Assembly (NCBI RefSeq): GCF_009601165.1
Contig: NZ_WIRE01000001.1
Location: 1,488,001 to 1,552,000, forward strand
Direction: 5' to 3'
DNA from: Alcanivorax sediminis
GTDB lineage: Bacteria > Pseudomonadota > Gammaproteobacteria > Pseudomonadales > Alcanivoracaceae
Length of the DNA stretch: 64,000 bases
A model generated the notes under the pieces. That model saw only the letters and a program-made list of their open reading frames with translations. It ran no database searches and was not told where the DNA came from. Positions 1 to 8,587 of this stretch are shown here, piece by piece. The position numbers were made by a program, and so were the translations under genes. Positions within the stretch are counted from its first letter, which is position 1; every line of letters begins with the position of its first letter.

Positions 1-606
1 GCGCTCCAGATTGTCGCCCTGAAGCATTTCCAGGCCCAGCTGCAGATAGCTGTCGGTGGGGGCCAGCCAGGTGAGCTGGAGGCCGTCACCGCTGACACCA
101 TGGTCACCGAGCAGGCTCAGGTAGGCCAGGTTCTGGTCGGCGAAGTTCCAGCTGTGGGGGTGTTTTTCATTGTGATATCCGATGCCGCTGAGGAAGCGGC
201 CCGCCTTCACTTGCAGGCCGGCGGGCAGGGACTGACTGCGTACCCAGGCTTCTTCCAGCTCGAAGTCGCCGCCGCTGCTGATGGCCGCAGACAACCAGGC
301 GTCAAAGTAGCTGTCCACCGAGCCGCTCATGGTCAGCTCGGTTTCGTTCAGATTGAAGCCGCGCTTGAGCTCGTCGTGCTCATGCTCCTCGTGGCCGCCA
401 TGGCTATGGAAGGCACTGTCGGCGTCTTCGAGCAGGTCGACCCCTTCGCCGTCCACATTGTCGTGGTAGTACATGCCGTTGAAGATCACGGAAAAGGCCG
501 GGTTGAACGCGGCCAGCGGGTTGTTGCTGTTACGGTTGTTGTCCTCAGCGGCGAGCACGGAGGAAGAGGCAGCCAGCAGGGCTCCGGCGAGATAAAACTT
601 GTTCAT
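1..606 (-). CDS. Outer-membrane beta-barrel protein with His-rich loop (partial, 3' end outside window)
   Basis: This is the first 202 codons of a gene read leftward off the window; the ATG is at 606-604. It opens with a signal peptide (MNKFYLAGALLAAS...VLA, about 20 residues). The mature part has alternating polar and hydrophobic stretches typical of a porin-like beta barrel. A loop near residue 70 is rich in His and acidic residues (HSHGGHEEHEHDE), which suggests divalent metal binding. The arrangement resembles proteins annotated as zinc-regulated outer-membrane porins, and the neighbours (small Cys/His protein, thrS-hisI-cysS) fit that. No Zur box could be recognised upstream (607-732). 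The zinc role is an inference; the outer-membrane location is more secure. Confidence 0.7.
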   Translation of the reverse strand, partial: MNKFYLAGALLAASSSVLAAEDNNRNSNNPLAAFNPAFSVIFNGMYYHDNVDGEGVDLLEDADSAFHSHGGHEEHEHDELKRGFNLNETELTMSGSVDSYFDAWLSAAISSGGDFELEEAWVRSQSLPAGLQVKAGRFLSGIGYHNEKHPHSWNFADQNLAYLSLLGDHGVSGDGLQLTWLAPTDSYLQLGLEMLQGDNLER

Positions 607-732
607 GTGACGTCCTGAATAATCGGTATGAATTAGTCTCGGGCACGGGAAACGGGCGCACATTCCCTGAATAGAAAGCAGGGGCTCAGGCGCTCACCGT
701 GACCGTTGTTGTTGAATCTGATAGGGGGAAAT

Positions 733-1029
733 TCAGGCGTAATGCGGGGGTGCGCGGGCTCGCGCCGGGAGGATGGAAGTAGCGGTAAAGCTGGCTTGTG
801 GCTGGTCGTCACCGATGACTGGCGCGGCAGTGGGCGCCACAGGAAGGCTCGCCACCGGTAGCGCTACAAAGCCATGACCATGGGCACAGAGGTCGCAGTC
901 GGCGACCAGCAGGGCCTGCTGGTGTGGATCGCCTTGCGGATCAATATGGCTGGCGGAGTGCCAGGCAAAAATCAGCTGGGCGCACAGCAGTGCCAGGGCC
1001 AGGGTGAACGGGAGACGCGAGCGCATCAT
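733..1029 (-). CDS. Small exported Cys/His protein, DUF2946-like
   Basis: A 98-residue protein with an N-terminal hydrophobic segment ([19 protein letters not shown]), then His-containing stretches and a CDLCAHGHG motif that could bind a metal ion. The start at 1029 is chosen because AGGAG lies just upstream; a longer reading to 1101 would run far into yidD. Its ATG overlaps the yidD stop codon, so the two are probably co-translated. It resembles DUF2946 proteins, which often sit beside metal-related outer-membrane protein genes, and here it lies directly upstream of the His-rich barrel protein. The actual function is unknown. Confidence 0.6.
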   Translation of the reverse strand: MMRSRLPFTLALALLCAQLIFAWHSASHIDPQGDPHQQALLVADCDLCAHGHGFVALPVASLPVAPTAAPVIGDDQPQASFTATSILPARARAPPHYA

Positions 1030-1268
1030 GCGGTGCTCTCCTGATCGTGGGGCTCTGTGCCTGGCACATAGTCGAACCCGCCAGGATGACCCGGATGACA
1101 TTTGCAGATCCGCTTGGCTGCCAGGGTGCTACCGCGCAGGGCGCCATGCACCTCTATCGCCTGCTTCGCATAATGCGAGCAGCTCGGATAGAAGCGGCAC
1201 TGGTTGCCTGTCCAGGGGCTCAGCACTTTCTGGTACAGCCAGATGATGCCGAGCAGGAGCGGTTTCAC
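1026..1268 (-). CDS. yidD: YidD membrane protein insertion efficiency factor
   Basis: An 80-residue protein with the YidD hallmarks: [16 protein letters not shown], then [15 protein letters not shown] and a C-terminal [12 protein letters not shown] segment with conserved Cys residues. YidD helps YidC/Sec insert inner-membrane proteins. The gene usually lies in the rpmH-rnpA-yidD-yidC cluster near the origin. Here it stands apart from that set and is coupled to a small exported protein gene by an overlapping stop/start. Identity is confident; whether this is the only copy in the genome cannot be told from the window. Confidence 0.9.
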   Translation of the reverse strand: MKPLLLGIIWLYQKVLSPWTGNQCRFYPSCSHYAKQAIEVHGALRGSTLAAKRICKCHPGHPGGFDYVPGTEPHDQESTA

Positions 1269-1623
1269 GGTGCAAGCCCTGCTTGAAGGTAAACGAATCT
1301 GGATGATAAGGGTTCTTTGGGGCGGCTGGCTACCGTGGGCTGATGGATGGGGGCTTGCAGTGGGCAGGGCAGGGGCGAGTTACGAGGAGCGAGTTTCGAA
1401 AGGCAAAAGACGCGATTCTGCTGGCCAGATCGAAAATCGTCTGGAGGACAGCATGTATGTCACGGAGACGAAAGTTGTGGAAATGGTTGGTTTTCGTTAC
1501 TCGCGACTCGGTACTCGTTACTGATGTTTTGTTCCGGTTGGGTCAATATGCCCGGCTGGCCTTGAGTCGGGGGCGAGTGGGTGCATACTGCGCCCTGTTG
1601 ATGCACTGCATTGGAGAGAACAA
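1269..1623. other. Intergenic region with facing heptamer-type arms
   Basis: 355 bases between divergently transcribed yidD and the START-domain gene. No convincing gene is present: the short open frames overlap each other and have no ribosome binding site. Two GAG-N3-C type arms face each other at 1376-1400 and 1493-1523. The promoters of both flanking genes must lie here, but none stands out. Confidence 0.5.
1376..1523. repeat. Heptamer inverted arms (GAGTTAC type)
   Basis: The left arm 1376-1400 reads in 7-base steps GAGTTAC, GAGGAGC, GAGTTTC. The right arm 1493-1523 is the reverse complement type (GTTACTC, GCGACTC, GGTACTC). About 90 bases separate them. This belongs to the family of 7-bp arrays found at many gene ends in the window. 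Confidence 0.6.
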
Positions 1624-2295
1624 ATGAAAGCGCTGATGTTGGCCCTGTTGATGGCGGCCAGCCCGATTTGGGCACAGGTGGATGACAGCTGGGAGACGAC
1701 CCGTGAGGGGGCGGCCCGTGGTGAGGTGAGCACCTACGCCAAGCAAGTGGACGGCAGCCCGGTGAAAGCCTTCAAGGGCGTGGTGGAGCTGCAGGCGTCC
1801 ATGACGTCGGTGCTGGCGGTGATCACCGCCGTGGACACTTTTCCGGAGTGGATTTTCCAGAACCAGAGCGCGGAGCGCCTGACCAGCGAGCACAAGGAGC
1901 GCATTCTGATGTCTTTCAGCGGTATCTGGCCGGTGTCGGATCGGGATGTGGTGTTGGCCAATACCCTGAGTCAGGATGCAGAGAGTCGGGTGATTACCCT
2001 GCACAGCGTCAACGCGGTCGGGTTTGCGGATAAACGCGACGGCTTTGTGCGCATTCCGTCTCTGGATAATCAGTTCACCATCACGCCGTTGCCCGATGGC
2101 TGGGTGCGGGTGAAGTTTGAAACCTTTGTGGACCCGGGGGGCAGCGTGCCGGTGTGGCTGGCTAACCTGGTGGCCACCAAAGCCCCCTACGTGACCCTGG
2201 AAGGCATCAAGGAACAGCTGCAGAAGCCCCGTTTCGCCAATGCCACCCGGGACGATCTGCCCAAGCTGCCGGGGATGGATCAGCTGGAGCTGTGA
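1624..2295 (+). CDS. START-domain exported protein
   Basis: 223 residues with a clear signal peptide (MKALMLALLMAASPIWAQ). The remainder matches the START/SRPBCC lipid-binding fold: YAKQVDGSPVKAFKG early, VDTFPEWIFQN in the middle, PVSDRDVVL, and VKFETFVDPGGSVPVWLAN near the C-terminal helix. Members of this bacterial group are thought to bind lipids or other hydrophobic ligands in the periplasm; the ligand is unknown. GGAGAG precedes the ATG. It is a single gene between divergent yidD and the convergent cysS, from which it is separated by a repeat-rich gap. Confidence 0.8.
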   Translation: MKALMLALLMAASPIWAQVDDSWETTREGAARGEVSTYAKQVDGSPVKAFKGVVELQASMTSVLAVITAVDTFPEWIFQNQSAERLTSEHKERILMSFSGIWPVSDRDVVLANTLSQDAESRVITLHSVNAVGFADKRDGFVRIPSLDNQFTITPLPDGWVRVKFETFVDPGGSVPVWLANLVATKAPYVTLEGIKEQLQKPRFANATRDDLPKLPGMDQLEL

Positions 2296-2423
2296 AGCAG
2301 CCGCTAGCTTCGAGCTGCGAACTGCGAGGAAAAGCCATAAGCCTCAAGCCGCAACGCGATTTCAGGTTTGGATTGAATCGGGGGGCATGAGGCCGCGACC
2401 ATGTTGTGGCAAGGCGACGGTTT

Positions 2424-2562
2424 CTGTAGGAGCCCATGCTCGCATGGCGATTCGCGCGTCAGCGCGAATGATGACGGCCTCTGAAGGCGTCCTGAGAGGT
2501 TGGCGCAACCACCAAAAGCCCTCGCCGGGGCTCGGGATCGCCATGCGAGCATGGCTCCTACA
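2424..2562. repeat. REP-like inverted pair (TGTAGGAGC...GCTCCTACA)
   Basis: The left end (2425 on) reads TGTAGGAGCCCATGCTCGCA followed by TGGCGAT, and the right end (about 2536-2562) is ATCGCCATGCGAGCATGG then CTCCTACA. The two face each other, and the left one has a second palindrome TTCGCGCGTCAGCGCGAA. A GTAG/GGAG head followed by an imperfect palindrome is the layout of REP elements mobilised by RAYT transposases in Pseudomonas. Related copies lie at 8514-8563, 11717-11766, 11960-11987 and 36633-36662. Confidence 0.65.
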
Positions 2563-2623
2563 GTGTGTAACGCCTCGATTTTTGCGCCGCAAATGAAATC
2601 GGCAACGATACCGGGTTTGATTT

Positions 2624-2661
2624 TCGCAACTCGCAACTCGCAACTCGCAACTCGCAAGTCG
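2624..2661. repeat. Tandem heptamer array (GCAACTC)
   Basis: Four direct copies of GCAACTC (reverse complement GAGTTGC), then a degenerate copy, lie at the 3' side of cysS. The opposite arm, with GAGCTGC and GAACTGC steps, lies at 2309-2330 just after the START gene. The pair therefore closes both convergent genes. Confidence 0.65.
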
Positions 2662-2678
2662 TTCCTCATTTCCCGTAA

Positions 2679-2723
2679 AACGCAAAAGGCCGCACCCATC
2701 ATCCGGGCGCGGCCTTTTGCGTT
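2679..2723 (-). terminator. Rho-independent terminator of cysS
   Basis: A perfect 15-bp stem (AACGCAAAAGGCCGC at 2679-2693, complement at 2709-2723) with a 15-base loop. Read leftward from cysS it is followed by a short T run. Confidence 0.75.
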
Positions 2724-2749
2724 CTCGCAGCTCAAAACTCGTAGCGGGT

Positions 2750-4132
2750 TTACCGGCTCCAGCGGGTGCCTTCGCGGGTGTCTTCCAGCTGGATACCCGC
2801 GTCGGTGAGCTGCTCGCGGATTTCGTCGGCACGGGCAAAGTTCTTGTCTTTCTTCGCCTGGGTGCGCTCGGCGACGAGGGCATCGATTTCCTCATTGCTC
2901 AAGCCGTCTTCACTCACGTTCTTGTTCTGGAACCAGGCGGTGGGTTCCACGGTGAGCAGGCCAAGCAGATCGGCGGCGGCCAACAGCTCCGCCTTGAGTT
3001 TCGGCTTGTCGGCCAGGTCGGCCTTGTTCAGCTCACCGGCAATGGCATGCAGGGCGCTGACGGCTTCGGAGGTGTTCAGGTCGTCCTTGAGGGCTTCGAT
3101 GACCGGGTGATTGTCCGGCAGCTGATAGCCAATTTCCGGTTCCACGGTTTCGCCACGGCCAAGCAGGGCGTAGTAGAGGGTATCCAGGCCTTTCTCTGCA
3201 TTCTCCAGCACGTCGGCGGAGAAGTTCAGCGGCGAGCGGTAGTGGCTGGCCACCAGTGCGAAGCGCAGGATCTCGCCGTGGTACTGGGTCAGCAGGTCAC
3301 GCACCAGACGGAAGTTGCCCAGAGATTTGGACATCTTCTCGCCATCGATGTTGATGTAACCGTTGTGCATCCAGTAGCGCACGTAATCGGTGCCGTGGGC
3401 GCAGCAGCCCTGGGCAATCTCGTTCTCGTGGTGCGGGAAGATCAGGTCCTGGCCGCCACCGTGGATGTCGATCACATCACCCAGGTGCTTGTGGATCATG
3501 GCGGAACATTCGATGTGCCAGCCAGGCCGGCCCCGGCCCCAGGGAGAATCCCAGCCTGGCTGTTCATCGGTGGAAGGCTTCCAGAGAATAAAGTCGCCAG
3601 GGTGGCGCTTGTAGTCCGCCACTTCCACGCGGGCACCGGCCAGCATGTCTTCCAGCTTGCGGCCGGAGAGCTTGCCGTAGTCGGGCATGGATTCCACGGC
3701 GAACAGCACCTGACCATCGGCCTCGTAGGCATGGCCCTTTTCCACCAGGGTTTCGATCATCTGGATCATCTCGGGGATGTGATCGGTGGCCTTGGGGATG
3801 ATGTTCGGGGTCTTGGCATTCAGGGCGGCCATGTCTTCCAGGAAGGCCGCGCTGAAACGCTCTGTGAGTGCACTGATGTCTTCGCCGTTCTCTGCCGCGG
3901 CGTTGATGATCTTGTCATCAATGTCGGTGATGTTGCGGGCGTAGGCGACCTGTGGATACAGCCGCTGCAACAGGCGATAGAGCACATCAAATACCACTAC
4001 CGGGCGGGCATTACCGATGTGAACGAAGTTGTAGACCGTGGGGCCGCACACATAGAGGGTGATGCGGTTGGGATCCAGCGGAATGAAGTCGTCCTTTTTC
4101 CCGGTGAGGGTGTTGTGCAGTTTGAGTGTCAT
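2750..4132 (-). CDS. cysS: Cysteinyl-tRNA synthetase, alphaproteobacterial type (probable second copy)
   Basis: A class I synthetase of 460 residues that charges tRNA-Cys. Visible motifs are the zinc-site start [19 protein letters not shown] with the HIGN signature, [21 protein letters not shown], and the KMSKS loop [11 protein letters not shown]. The wording [20 protein letters not shown] differs from the E. coli form (ITVYDLCHIGHGR) and is what I know from alphaproteobacterial enzymes. All zinc-ligand candidates are kept. The gene overlaps hisI by 4 bases (ATGA), and thrS lies further upstream on the same strand. A cysS-hisI-thrS set is known from zinc-starvation paralogue clusters; that reading is an inference. 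Confidence 0.92.
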   Translation of the reverse strand: MTLKLHNTLTGKKDDFIPLDPNRITLYVCGPTVYNFVHIGNARPVVVFDVLYRLLQRLYPQVAYARNITDIDDKIINAAAENGEDISALTERFSAAFLEDMAALNAKTPNIIPKATDHIPEMIQMIETLVEKGHAYEADGQVLFAVESMPDYGKLSGRKLEDMLAGARVEVADYKRHPGDFILWKPSTDEQPGWDSPWGRGRPGWHIECSAMIHKHLGDVIDIHGGGQDLIFPHHENEIAQGCCAHGTDYVRYWMHNGYINIDGEKMSKSLGNFRLVRDLLTQYHGEILRFALVASHYRSPLNFSADVLENAEKGLDTLYYALLGRGETVEPEIGYQLPDNHPVIEALKDDLNTSEAVSALHAIAGELNKADLADKPKLKAELLAAADLLGLLTVEPTAWFQNKNVSEDGLSNEEIDALVAERTQAKKDKNFARADEIREQLTDAGIQLEDTREGTRWSR

Positions 4133-4557
4133 TTGCCGTACAGCTCTTTGGGATCTTTGATCGGGGTCTTGTCGATGGTCACGTTGTTCGCGTCGGCTTT
4201 CCAGTAGAAACAGTCGCGGCGGCCGGTGTGGCAGGCTGGGCCGGTCTGGTCCACGCTCACCAGTACGGTATCGGCGTCGCAGTCGAAACGCAGCGCTTTC
4301 AGCAGTTGCACCTGGCCTGAGGACTCACCCTTGCGCCACAGTGTATTGCGGGAGCGGGAGAAGTAGCACACTCGCCCGGTTTGCAGGGTTTCTTCGATGG
4401 CCTCGCGGTTCATCCACGCCATCATCAACACTTCGCCGGTGTCATGCTGCTGGGCAATGGCGGGCACCAGGCCGTCGCTGTTGTACTTGAGGTTATCCAG
4501 CGCTTCCTTGAGGGAAACCTGAAAGCCTTCGGGCTGGTGTTCGTTGTCTTTGAACAT
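4129..4557 (-). CDS. hisI: Phosphoribosyl-AMP cyclohydrolase (HisI)
   Basis: A 142-residue HisI protein that opens the purine ring of phosphoribosyl-AMP in histidine synthesis. Conserved segments are [47 protein letters not shown] and [11 protein letters not shown], which hold the three zinc Cys residues. The start at 4557 follows GGGAG at good distance; a longer frame to 4584 is less likely. Its stop overlaps the cysS start. The gene is not beside hisE or other his genes. Lying between thrS and cysS, it looks like the hisI paralogue of zinc-response clusters, although its zinc ligands are intact. Confidence 0.9.
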   Translation of the reverse strand: MFKDNEHQPEGFQVSLKEALDNLKYNSDGLVPAIAQQHDTGEVLMMAWMNREAIEETLQTGRVCYFSRSRNTLWRKGESSGQVQLLKALRFDCDADTVLVSVDQTGPACHTGRRDCFYWKADANNVTIDKTPIKDPKELYGK

Positions 4558-4574
4558 GGTTGCTCCCGCCGCTT

Positions 4575-4643
4575 CACGCAACACGCAACATGCAACACGC
4601 GGAGTGTTTGGCGTGTTGCGTGATGCGTGCAGCGTGTTGCGTC
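4575..4643 (-). repeat. Heptamer hairpin between thrS and hisI (ACGCAAC/GTTGCGT)
   Basis: Left arm 4575-4600 repeats CACGCAA and right arm 4611-4643 repeats GTGTTGC, GTGATGC, GTGCAGC, GTGTTGC. Only 10 bases separate them, so a long hairpin can form directly behind the thrS stop and just before the hisI ribosome binding site. It could end or process the thrS transcript. Confidence 0.65.
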
Positions 4644-4646
4644 TTT

Positions 4647-6563
4647 TTAAATCGGCAGGCGAGTGGCTGCCGCCATCGCGGCAACGGCCTCGTCCAGATC
4701 CACGGTTTCGGTGGCCTGGGAGCCGAGGGTGCGCACGGCAACCTGCTTCTCTTCCGCTTCCTTCTCGCCCACGACCCAGATACGCGGGGTCTTGGTTTTG
4801 GAGTGCTCGCGGACCTTGAAACCGATCTTTTCGTTGCGGATGTCCAGCTCGGCGGGTACGCCTGCGGCGACCAGTTTCTGCTGCACTTCGCGGGCGTAGT
4901 CATCTGCCGCATTGGTAATGGTGCAGATGGCCACGGGTACCGGTGCCAGCCACAGGGGCAGGTGCCCGGCAGTGGATTCAATCAGGATACCCAGGAAGCG
5001 CTCCAGGGAACCCAGTACGGCGCGGTGCAGCATGACCGGACGCTGGCGGGAGCCGTCTTCGGCCACGTATTCCGCATCCAGGCGCTCAGGCAGGACGAAG
5101 TCCACCTGCAGGGTGCCGCACTGCCAGTCACGGCCGATGGCGTCACGTAGTACGAACTCCAGTTTCGGGCCGTAGAAGGCGCCTTCACCGGGGTTCAGTT
5201 CACATTCCAGGCCGAGGGATTCCACCGCTGCGCGCAATGCACCTTCGGCCTTGTCCCAGGTTTCATCGGAGCCGGCACGGTTGTCCGGACGGTCAGAAAA
5301 CTTGATGCGGAAGGTGTCGAAACCGAAATCCTGATATACCTCACGCAGCATCTTGATGAAACCGGCGGTTTCCTCATTGATCTGCTCTTCGGTACAGAAG
5401 ATGTGCGCATCGTCCTGGCTGAAGGAGCGGGCACGCATCAGGCCGTGCAGGGCGCCGTGGGCCTCGTTACGGAACAGGGTGGTGAACTCGCCCAGACGAA
5501 TGGGCAGATCACGGTAACTGGTGATGCCCTGCTTGAAGATCTGCACGTGACCCGGACAGTTCATGGGCTTCACGGCCATTTCTTTATGGTCGTGGGTACA
5601 GACGGTGAACATGTCCTCGCCGTACTTGTCCCAGTGGCCGGACTGTTCCCAGAGGATACGGTCCATCATCTGCGGGGTGGAGACTTCCTGATAGCCGCCT
5701 TTTTCCATCTTGCCGCGGATATAGTTTTCCAGGTTCTTGCGCATGCGCCAGCCTTTCGGGTGCCAGAACATGCTGCCCACGGCTTCTTGCTGGATATGGA
5801 ACAGGCCCATTTCCTTGGCGAGTTTGCGGTGGTCACGCTTGGCGGCTTCCTCCAGCTGCTTGAGGTAGGCGTTGAGTTCTTTCTTGTCACGCCAGGCGGT
5901 GCCGTAGATACGCTGCAGCTGTGCCTTGGAGGCATCGCCACGCCAGTAGGCGCCAGCCACTTTCATCAGCTTGAAGCCATCACCCAGCTTGCTGGTGCTG
6001 GGCAGGTGCGGGCCGCGGCACAGGTCGATGAAATCGCCCTGGCGGTAGAGGCTGACTTCCTGGTCGGCGGGCAGATCACGAATGATCTCGGCCTTGAACT
6101 CTTCGCCGGCCTTGAGGAAAAAGTCCACGGCCTCGTCGCGGTCCCAGACTTCACGACGGATGTCTTCGTTGCGACGAACGATCTCCTGCATGCGCTTTTC
6201 GATTGCAGTCAGGTCTTCCGGGGTGAAGGATTCTTCCCGGTGAAAGTCGTAGTAGAAACCGTTCTCGATGGTCGGACCAATCGTCACCTGGGTGTCGGGG
6301 AACAGTTCTTGTACGGCTTCGGCCATGATGTGGGCGGCGTCGTGCCGGATCAGCTCGAGGGCGTCGTCCGTGTCTCGGGTAATGATTTCCACGGTGGCGC
6401 CATCGTCGATGGGCAGATAGACGTCGATCAGGTTGCCGTTGACCTTGGCGGCCAGGGCCTGTTTGGAGAGTTTTTTGCTGATGCGCTCGGCGATATCCAG
6501 TGCGGATGCCGGCTGATCAAACTCCATGGTTGCCCCGTCGGGCAGTCGGTAGCTCACGCTCAT
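4647..6563 (-). CDS. thrS: Threonyl-tRNA synthetase, alphaproteobacterial type (probable second copy)
   Basis: A 638-residue class II synthetase for tRNA-Thr. In order: an N-terminal TGS domain (residues 1-65), the editing domain with RHDAAHIMAEAVQELFP, the catalytic core with MNCPGHVQIFKQG (zinc Cys), SFSQDDAHIFC (zinc His) and MLHRAVLGSLERF (zinc His), and the anticodon-binding domain from about residue 535. The wording of the core (FHIQQEAVGSMFWHPKGW) is of alphaproteobacterial type, unlike the E. coli type that normally precedes infC. There is no infC-rpmI-rplT here. The ATG at 6563 is preferred over an upstream TTG at 6572. This is probably a thrS paralogue. Confidence 0.92.
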   Translation of the reverse strand: MSVSYRLPDGATMEFDQPASALDIAERISKKLSKQALAAKVNGNLIDVYLPIDDGATVEIITRDTDDALELIRHDAAHIMAEAVQELFPDTQVTIGPTIENGFYYDFHREESFTPEDLTAIEKRMQEIVRRNEDIRREVWDRDEAVDFFLKAGEEFKAEIIRDLPADQEVSLYRQGDFIDLCRGPHLPSTSKLGDGFKLMKVAGAYWRGDASKAQLQRIYGTAWRDKKELNAYLKQLEEAAKRDHRKLAKEMGLFHIQQEAVGSMFWHPKGWRMRKNLENYIRGKMEKGGYQEVSTPQMMDRILWEQSGHWDKYGEDMFTVCTHDHKEMAVKPMNCPGHVQIFKQGITSYRDLPIRLGEFTTLFRNEAHGALHGLMRARSFSQDDAHIFCTEEQINEETAGFIKMLREVYQDFGFDTFRIKFSDRPDNRAGSDETWDKAEGALRAAVESLGLECELNPGEGAFYGPKLEFVLRDAIGRDWQCGTLQVDFVLPERLDAEYVAEDGSRQRPVMLHRAVLGSLERFLGILIESTAGHLPLWLAPVPVAICTITNAADDYAREVQQKLVAAGVPAELDIRNEKIGFKVREHSKTKTPRIWVVGEKEAEEKQVAVRTLGSQATETVDLDEAVAAMAAATRLPI

Positions 6564-6767
6564 GGGTGACAAGAGATCCAGATGGTTGGCTCAGAACCGG
6601 AGGATGGTAGGGGCTGTTGGGCTTTCATTCAAGGTATGAGCGGCTTTGAGCCGGGTCAGCAACGGATTATCGGACGTACGGCGGCATATATGCAGGAAAG
6701 GTTTCCCGGGGAATCCTCCCGGCCTATCCTTGTCTGAGATGGACATCACAATTGGAGCCGGACGCTC

Positions 6768-8333
6768 ATGACCACACTCATACCCGACACCGACATCCGT
6801 GAAGGCAAGGAAGTGTTGCCACGGTTGCTGCGGGTTGCCCAGCATCTCAGCGAGCAGCGCGATGTGCCGCGGCTGATGGATGCACTGCTGCGCGAAGCCC
6901 GATTCCTGTGCAACGCGGATTCCGGCTGGGTCTGGCTGTATCGGGATAGCCCCGAGGGAGAAGGGCTGTTTTGTCTGTGCGCGGCCACTGCGGGGAGTGC
7001 GGTGCGGGAAAATCCCGCCCTGTTTCGTTCCCTGGAGGGTGGGGGGCTGGTGGAAACCTGCTTTGCCGATGGCGAGCCGATGACGGTGGTGCTGGCGGAT
7101 CAGAATCTGCCGGATGACGATCAGGCGCTGCTGGCGGAACTGGCCCCTGAGTGTCTCGCCTCCCAGCTATGGCCGCTCTATAACCATGAAGGGCGTGTGA
7201 CAGGCGTCTTGCAGCTGGCCTATCAACGCAAACTCCCCAGCAATCTGCAACGACTGGAAAACGGCCACTTGATCTTTCAGTCATTGCTGACCTATGGGGG
7301 CACGGCGCTCAGCAACCTCACTCAGGTGCAGGATCTCAAGGCCCTGCTGGATGCCTTTATCAAGGTGCTGGCCCAGGCCATTGATGCCAAGAGCCCGCAT
7401 ACCAGTGCCCATTGTCAGCGGGTACCTGTCATTACCGAATTGTTGGCCCAGGCGGCCTGCGATGATCAGGAACAGTTTGCCGACTTCAGCCTGGATGAGG
7501 ATGGCTGGTACGAGTTGCATGTGGCCGCCTGGCTGCACGATTGCGGCAAGCTGGCGACACCGGATTCGGTGCTCGACAAGTCCACCAAGCTGCATACCTT
7601 GCATGATCGTATTGACGAAGTGGCCAGCCGTTTTGCCGCGCTGCGCGCGGAAATCTGTTTTCGTTATGAGCGGGATTGTCTTATAACGCCCCAGCTGGAG
7701 CCTTCTCTGCGCGAGCGCATGGAGCAGGAGATAGATGCGTTGACCGGCGATCTGACCTTTCTGGAGCGGATCAACCGGGGCGGTGAGGCCATGGCCGCAG
7801 AAGACCAGCAGCGGGTGCGGGATATTGCGGCCTGCCGCTGGACGGATGCCTGGGGGCAGAGCAAGCCGCTGCTGACCGACGACGAGGTTTATAACCTGTG
7901 CATTCCCCGCGGTACCCTGACGCCGGAAGAGCGGCAAGTGATCAACGGCCACATGGATGTGACGCTGGATATGCTCGGCTCCTTGCCTTTCCCGCCCAAA
8001 CTTCGCCAGGTGCCCGAGTACGCTGGCGGGCATCATGAGAAGATGGATGGCAGCGGGTTTCCGCTGGGACTGACCCGTGACCAGATGTCGATCCCGGCGC
8101 GGATCATGGCGATTGCGGATATCTTCGAGGCGCTCACCGCCAAGGAGCGTCCCTACAAGACGCCACTGAAGCTGAGTGAGGCGCTGGTTATCATGCAGCG
8201 TATGCGCGATAACGATCACCTCGACCCGGATCTGTACCGGCTGTTCATCCGCTCACGGGTGTGGCGGGAATACGGTGAGCGGCATCTTGATCCGGTTCAG
8301 CTGGATGTGGAGGACGCCTCGGCGTTTGAGTGA
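6768..8333 (+). CDS. GAF and HD-GYP domain phosphohydrolase with a large insert
   Basis: 521 residues. Residues about 20-185 look like a GAF sensor. The HD-GYP part follows, with SPHTSAHCQRV, the HD pair at 257-258 (WLHDCGKL), His395 (NGHMDV), HH at 422-423 (GGHHEKMDGSGFP) and DIFEALTAKERPYK. These metal ligands suggest an active cyclic-di-GMP phosphodiesterase. Two oddities: about 125 residues are inserted between the HD pair and His395, and the GYP signature reads GFP. The gene is alone, with a heptamer array right after its stop. Divergence from thrS leaves about 200 bases for promoters. Confidence 0.85.
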   Translation: MTTLIPDTDIREGKEVLPRLLRVAQHLSEQRDVPRLMDALLREARFLCNADSGWVWLYRDSPEGEGLFCLCAATAGSAVRENPALFRSLEGGGLVETCFADGEPMTVVLADQNLPDDDQALLAELAPECLASQLWPLYNHEGRVTGVLQLAYQRKLPSNLQRLENGHLIFQSLLTYGGTALSNLTQVQDLKALLDAFIKVLAQAIDAKSPHTSAHCQRVPVITELLAQAACDDQEQFADFSLDEDGWYELHVAAWLHDCGKLATPDSVLDKSTKLHTLHDRIDEVASRFAALRAEICFRYERDCLITPQLEPSLRERMEQEIDALTGDLTFLERINRGGEAMAAEDQQRVRDIAACRWTDAWGQSKPLLTDDEVYNLCIPRGTLTPEERQVINGHMDVTLDMLGSLPFPPKLRQVPEYAGGHHEKMDGSGFPLGLTRDQMSIPARIMAIADIFEALTAKERPYKTPLKLSEALVIMQRMRDNDHLDPDLYRLFIRSRVWREYGERHLDPVQLDVEDASAFE

Positions 8334-8334
8334 C

Positions 8335-8411
8335 GAGCTACAAGCTACAAGCTACAAGCTACAAGCTACAAGCTACAAGCTACAAGCTACAAGCTACAAG
8401 CTACAAGCTAC
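8335..8411. repeat. Perfect tandem heptamer array, 11 units (GAGCTAC then AAGCTAC x10)
   Basis: The array begins two bases after the HD-GYP stop codon with GAGCTAC and continues with ten identical AAGCTAC units, 77 bases in all. It runs straight into the 170-bp element. Identity of the units suggests recent slippage or expansion. Confidence 0.9.
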
Positions 8412-8580
8412 GCTTGATTGGAAAGAAAAACCCATAAAAGTTCCCGGGTTTTTGGTTAATGGAAACGCCTTCCAAATCGTCGAGTTCGGCGACTCGCAGG
8501 ATCTGATGCCGCTGTAGGAGCTATGCTTGCATGGCGATCCTCGTCTCAGCGAGGTGAGGATTCCAGAGCGTATGTAAACT
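8411..8580. repeat. 170-bp intergenic element, copy 1
   Basis: The stretch from CGCTTGATTGGAAAG to GAGCGTATGTAAACT is almost identical to 11614-11783, with about ten differences by eye. It includes a palindromic AACCCATAAAAGTTCCCGGG region and a REP-like TGTAGGAGCTATGCTTGCA head near 8514. No open frame is shared in a gene-like way. Confidence 0.85.
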
Positions 8581-8587
8581 GCCTTCC

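Larger units (their letters stand above)
2296..2749. other. Repeat-rich intergenic region, no gene
   Basis: 454 bases between the convergent START gene and cysS. It holds a short heptamer arm just after the START gene (2309-2330), a large facing REP-like pair (2424-2562), a longer array of GCAACTC (2624-2661) and the cysS terminator (2679-2723). The open frames across it are by-products of the palindromes. Confidence 0.6.

Noticed and set aside
607..732. Zur box upstream of the His-rich outer-membrane protein gene
   Set aside because: I looked here and upstream of thrS (6564-6767) for an AT-rich TGTTATA-type dyad and saw none, so no site is listed.
1004..1524. Several overlapping short frames on the + strand opposite and after yidD
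   Set aside because: They overlap each other and yidD, and lack start signals or recognisable products.
2717..4207. A 496-codon open frame opposite cysS
   Set aside because: cysS is certain from its motifs. The opposite frame has no ribosome binding site and an unnatural Val/Gly/His/Gln-rich composition.
5403..6569. A 388-codon open frame opposite thrS
   Set aside because: It is a shadow of thrS with no start signal or recognisable motif.
8335..8411. Tandem array resembling a CRISPR
   Set aside because: The unit is 7 bases and fully contiguous, with no spacers and no cas genes.
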